NCBI RefSeq assembly: GCF_013322225.1
Contig: NZ_JAAMFB010000022.1
Span: 62,001-126,000, forward strand
Source of the DNA: Agrobacterium larrymoorei
Lineage (GTDB): Bacteria; Pseudomonadota; Alphaproteobacteria; Rhizobiales; Rhizobiaceae
DNA length: 64,000 bases
Direction of reading: 5' to 3'
Shown here: positions 63,895-64,000 of the stretch, piece by piece
How the letters are laid out: the number at the start of each line of letters is the position of its first letter
Numbering within the stretch: the stretch's first letter is position 1
Translations under genes and position numbers: made by a program
The notes under the pieces: model-generated
What the model was told of the DNA's origin: nothing
Seen by the model: the letters and a program-made list of their open reading frames with translations, nothing else
Database searches by the model: none

Positions 63895-64000
63895 TCAGGC
63901 GCTTTCCGCCTGTATCTCCGGCTCCGGCTTCAACTCGTGCAGCCGGTGAATACCGGGCATTTCGATGAAGTTCGGAAGCGAACGAAGCGACCGCGACCAG
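63895..64000 (-). CDS. C-terminal end of an unidentified protein (partial)
   Basis: The last 34 codons of a gene entering from the right edge. The frame reads PNFIEMPGIHRLHELKPEPE and ends QAESA before a TGA at 63897-63895. The stop is one base from the deaminase ATG, so the two are coupled and belong to the same purine-related operon. Too little is present to name it. Confidence 0.55.
   Translation of the reverse strand, partial: WSRSLRSLPNFIEMPGIHRLHELKPEPEIQAESA

Overview
The window looks like a secondary replicon (chromid or very large plasmid) of a Rhizobiaceae-type alphaproteobacterium (Agrobacterium/Rhizobium relatives). The main evidence is a complete repABC replication and partition cassette at 10.6-14.5 kb, with an antisense RNA in the repB-repC gap, a palindromic parS site upstream of repA, and a second parS-like palindrome inside the next gene. 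Other support is a PhrB-type iron-sulfur cryptochrome/photolyase whose four cysteines are spaced as in the Agrobacterium protein, an HWE-family histidine kinase, and many ABC importers. Core-type genes (comM, gshB) beside repABC favour a chromid over a dispensable plasmid. No tRNA, rRNA, insertion sequence or CRISPR array was seen.

Layout. 0-10.5 kb: the start of a Tat-exported binding protein (cut by the edge), a group III truncated haemoglobin, comM, a 998-residue protein of unknown function behind an AT-rich leader, the photolyase and a coupled SDR, a small protein, gshB and a haem oxygenase. 10.6-14.5 kb: repC, ctRNA, repB, repA, operator and parS. 14.7-18.8 kb: an FAD/NAD(P)-binding protein, an omega-amino acid:pyruvate transaminase, a decayed XRE-type regulator and a GntR/HutC regulator. 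18.9-26.6 kb: a plus-strand operon with an M20 hydrolase, a peptide-type ABC importer and a second M20 protein that has lost several metal ligands.

26.7-38.8 kb: an eleven-gene minus-strand operon. It holds a GntR regulator, two tandem paralogous binding proteins, two permeases, an SDR, a polysaccharide-deacetylase-fold amidohydrolase, a leaderless gamma-glutamyltransferase, two ATPases and an M20 amidohydrolase, and probably imports and dismantles a gamma-glutamyl or N-acyl compound. 39.3-44.6 kb: an HWE histidine kinase, then a sugar-type binding protein directly followed by a chemoreceptor. 44.9-49.6 kb: an MFS transporter plus M20 amidohydrolase, divergent from a GAF-PucR regulator. 49.6-57.6 kb: kdpFABCDE, with a 27-codon membrane-peptide gene at its head and a candidate KdpE box upstream. 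57.9-64 kb: a BMP-type nucleoside ABC importer behind an 8-oxoguanine-deaminase-like amidohydrolase and the tail of another gene.

Taken together, this is a scavenging replicon. Four M20-type hydrolase genes sit in three separately regulated uptake modules, alongside nucleobase salvage, high-affinity potassium uptake and chemotaxis. The least explained element is the 998-residue protein at 2904-5900. All functional statements rest on reading motifs by eye; no database search was run.
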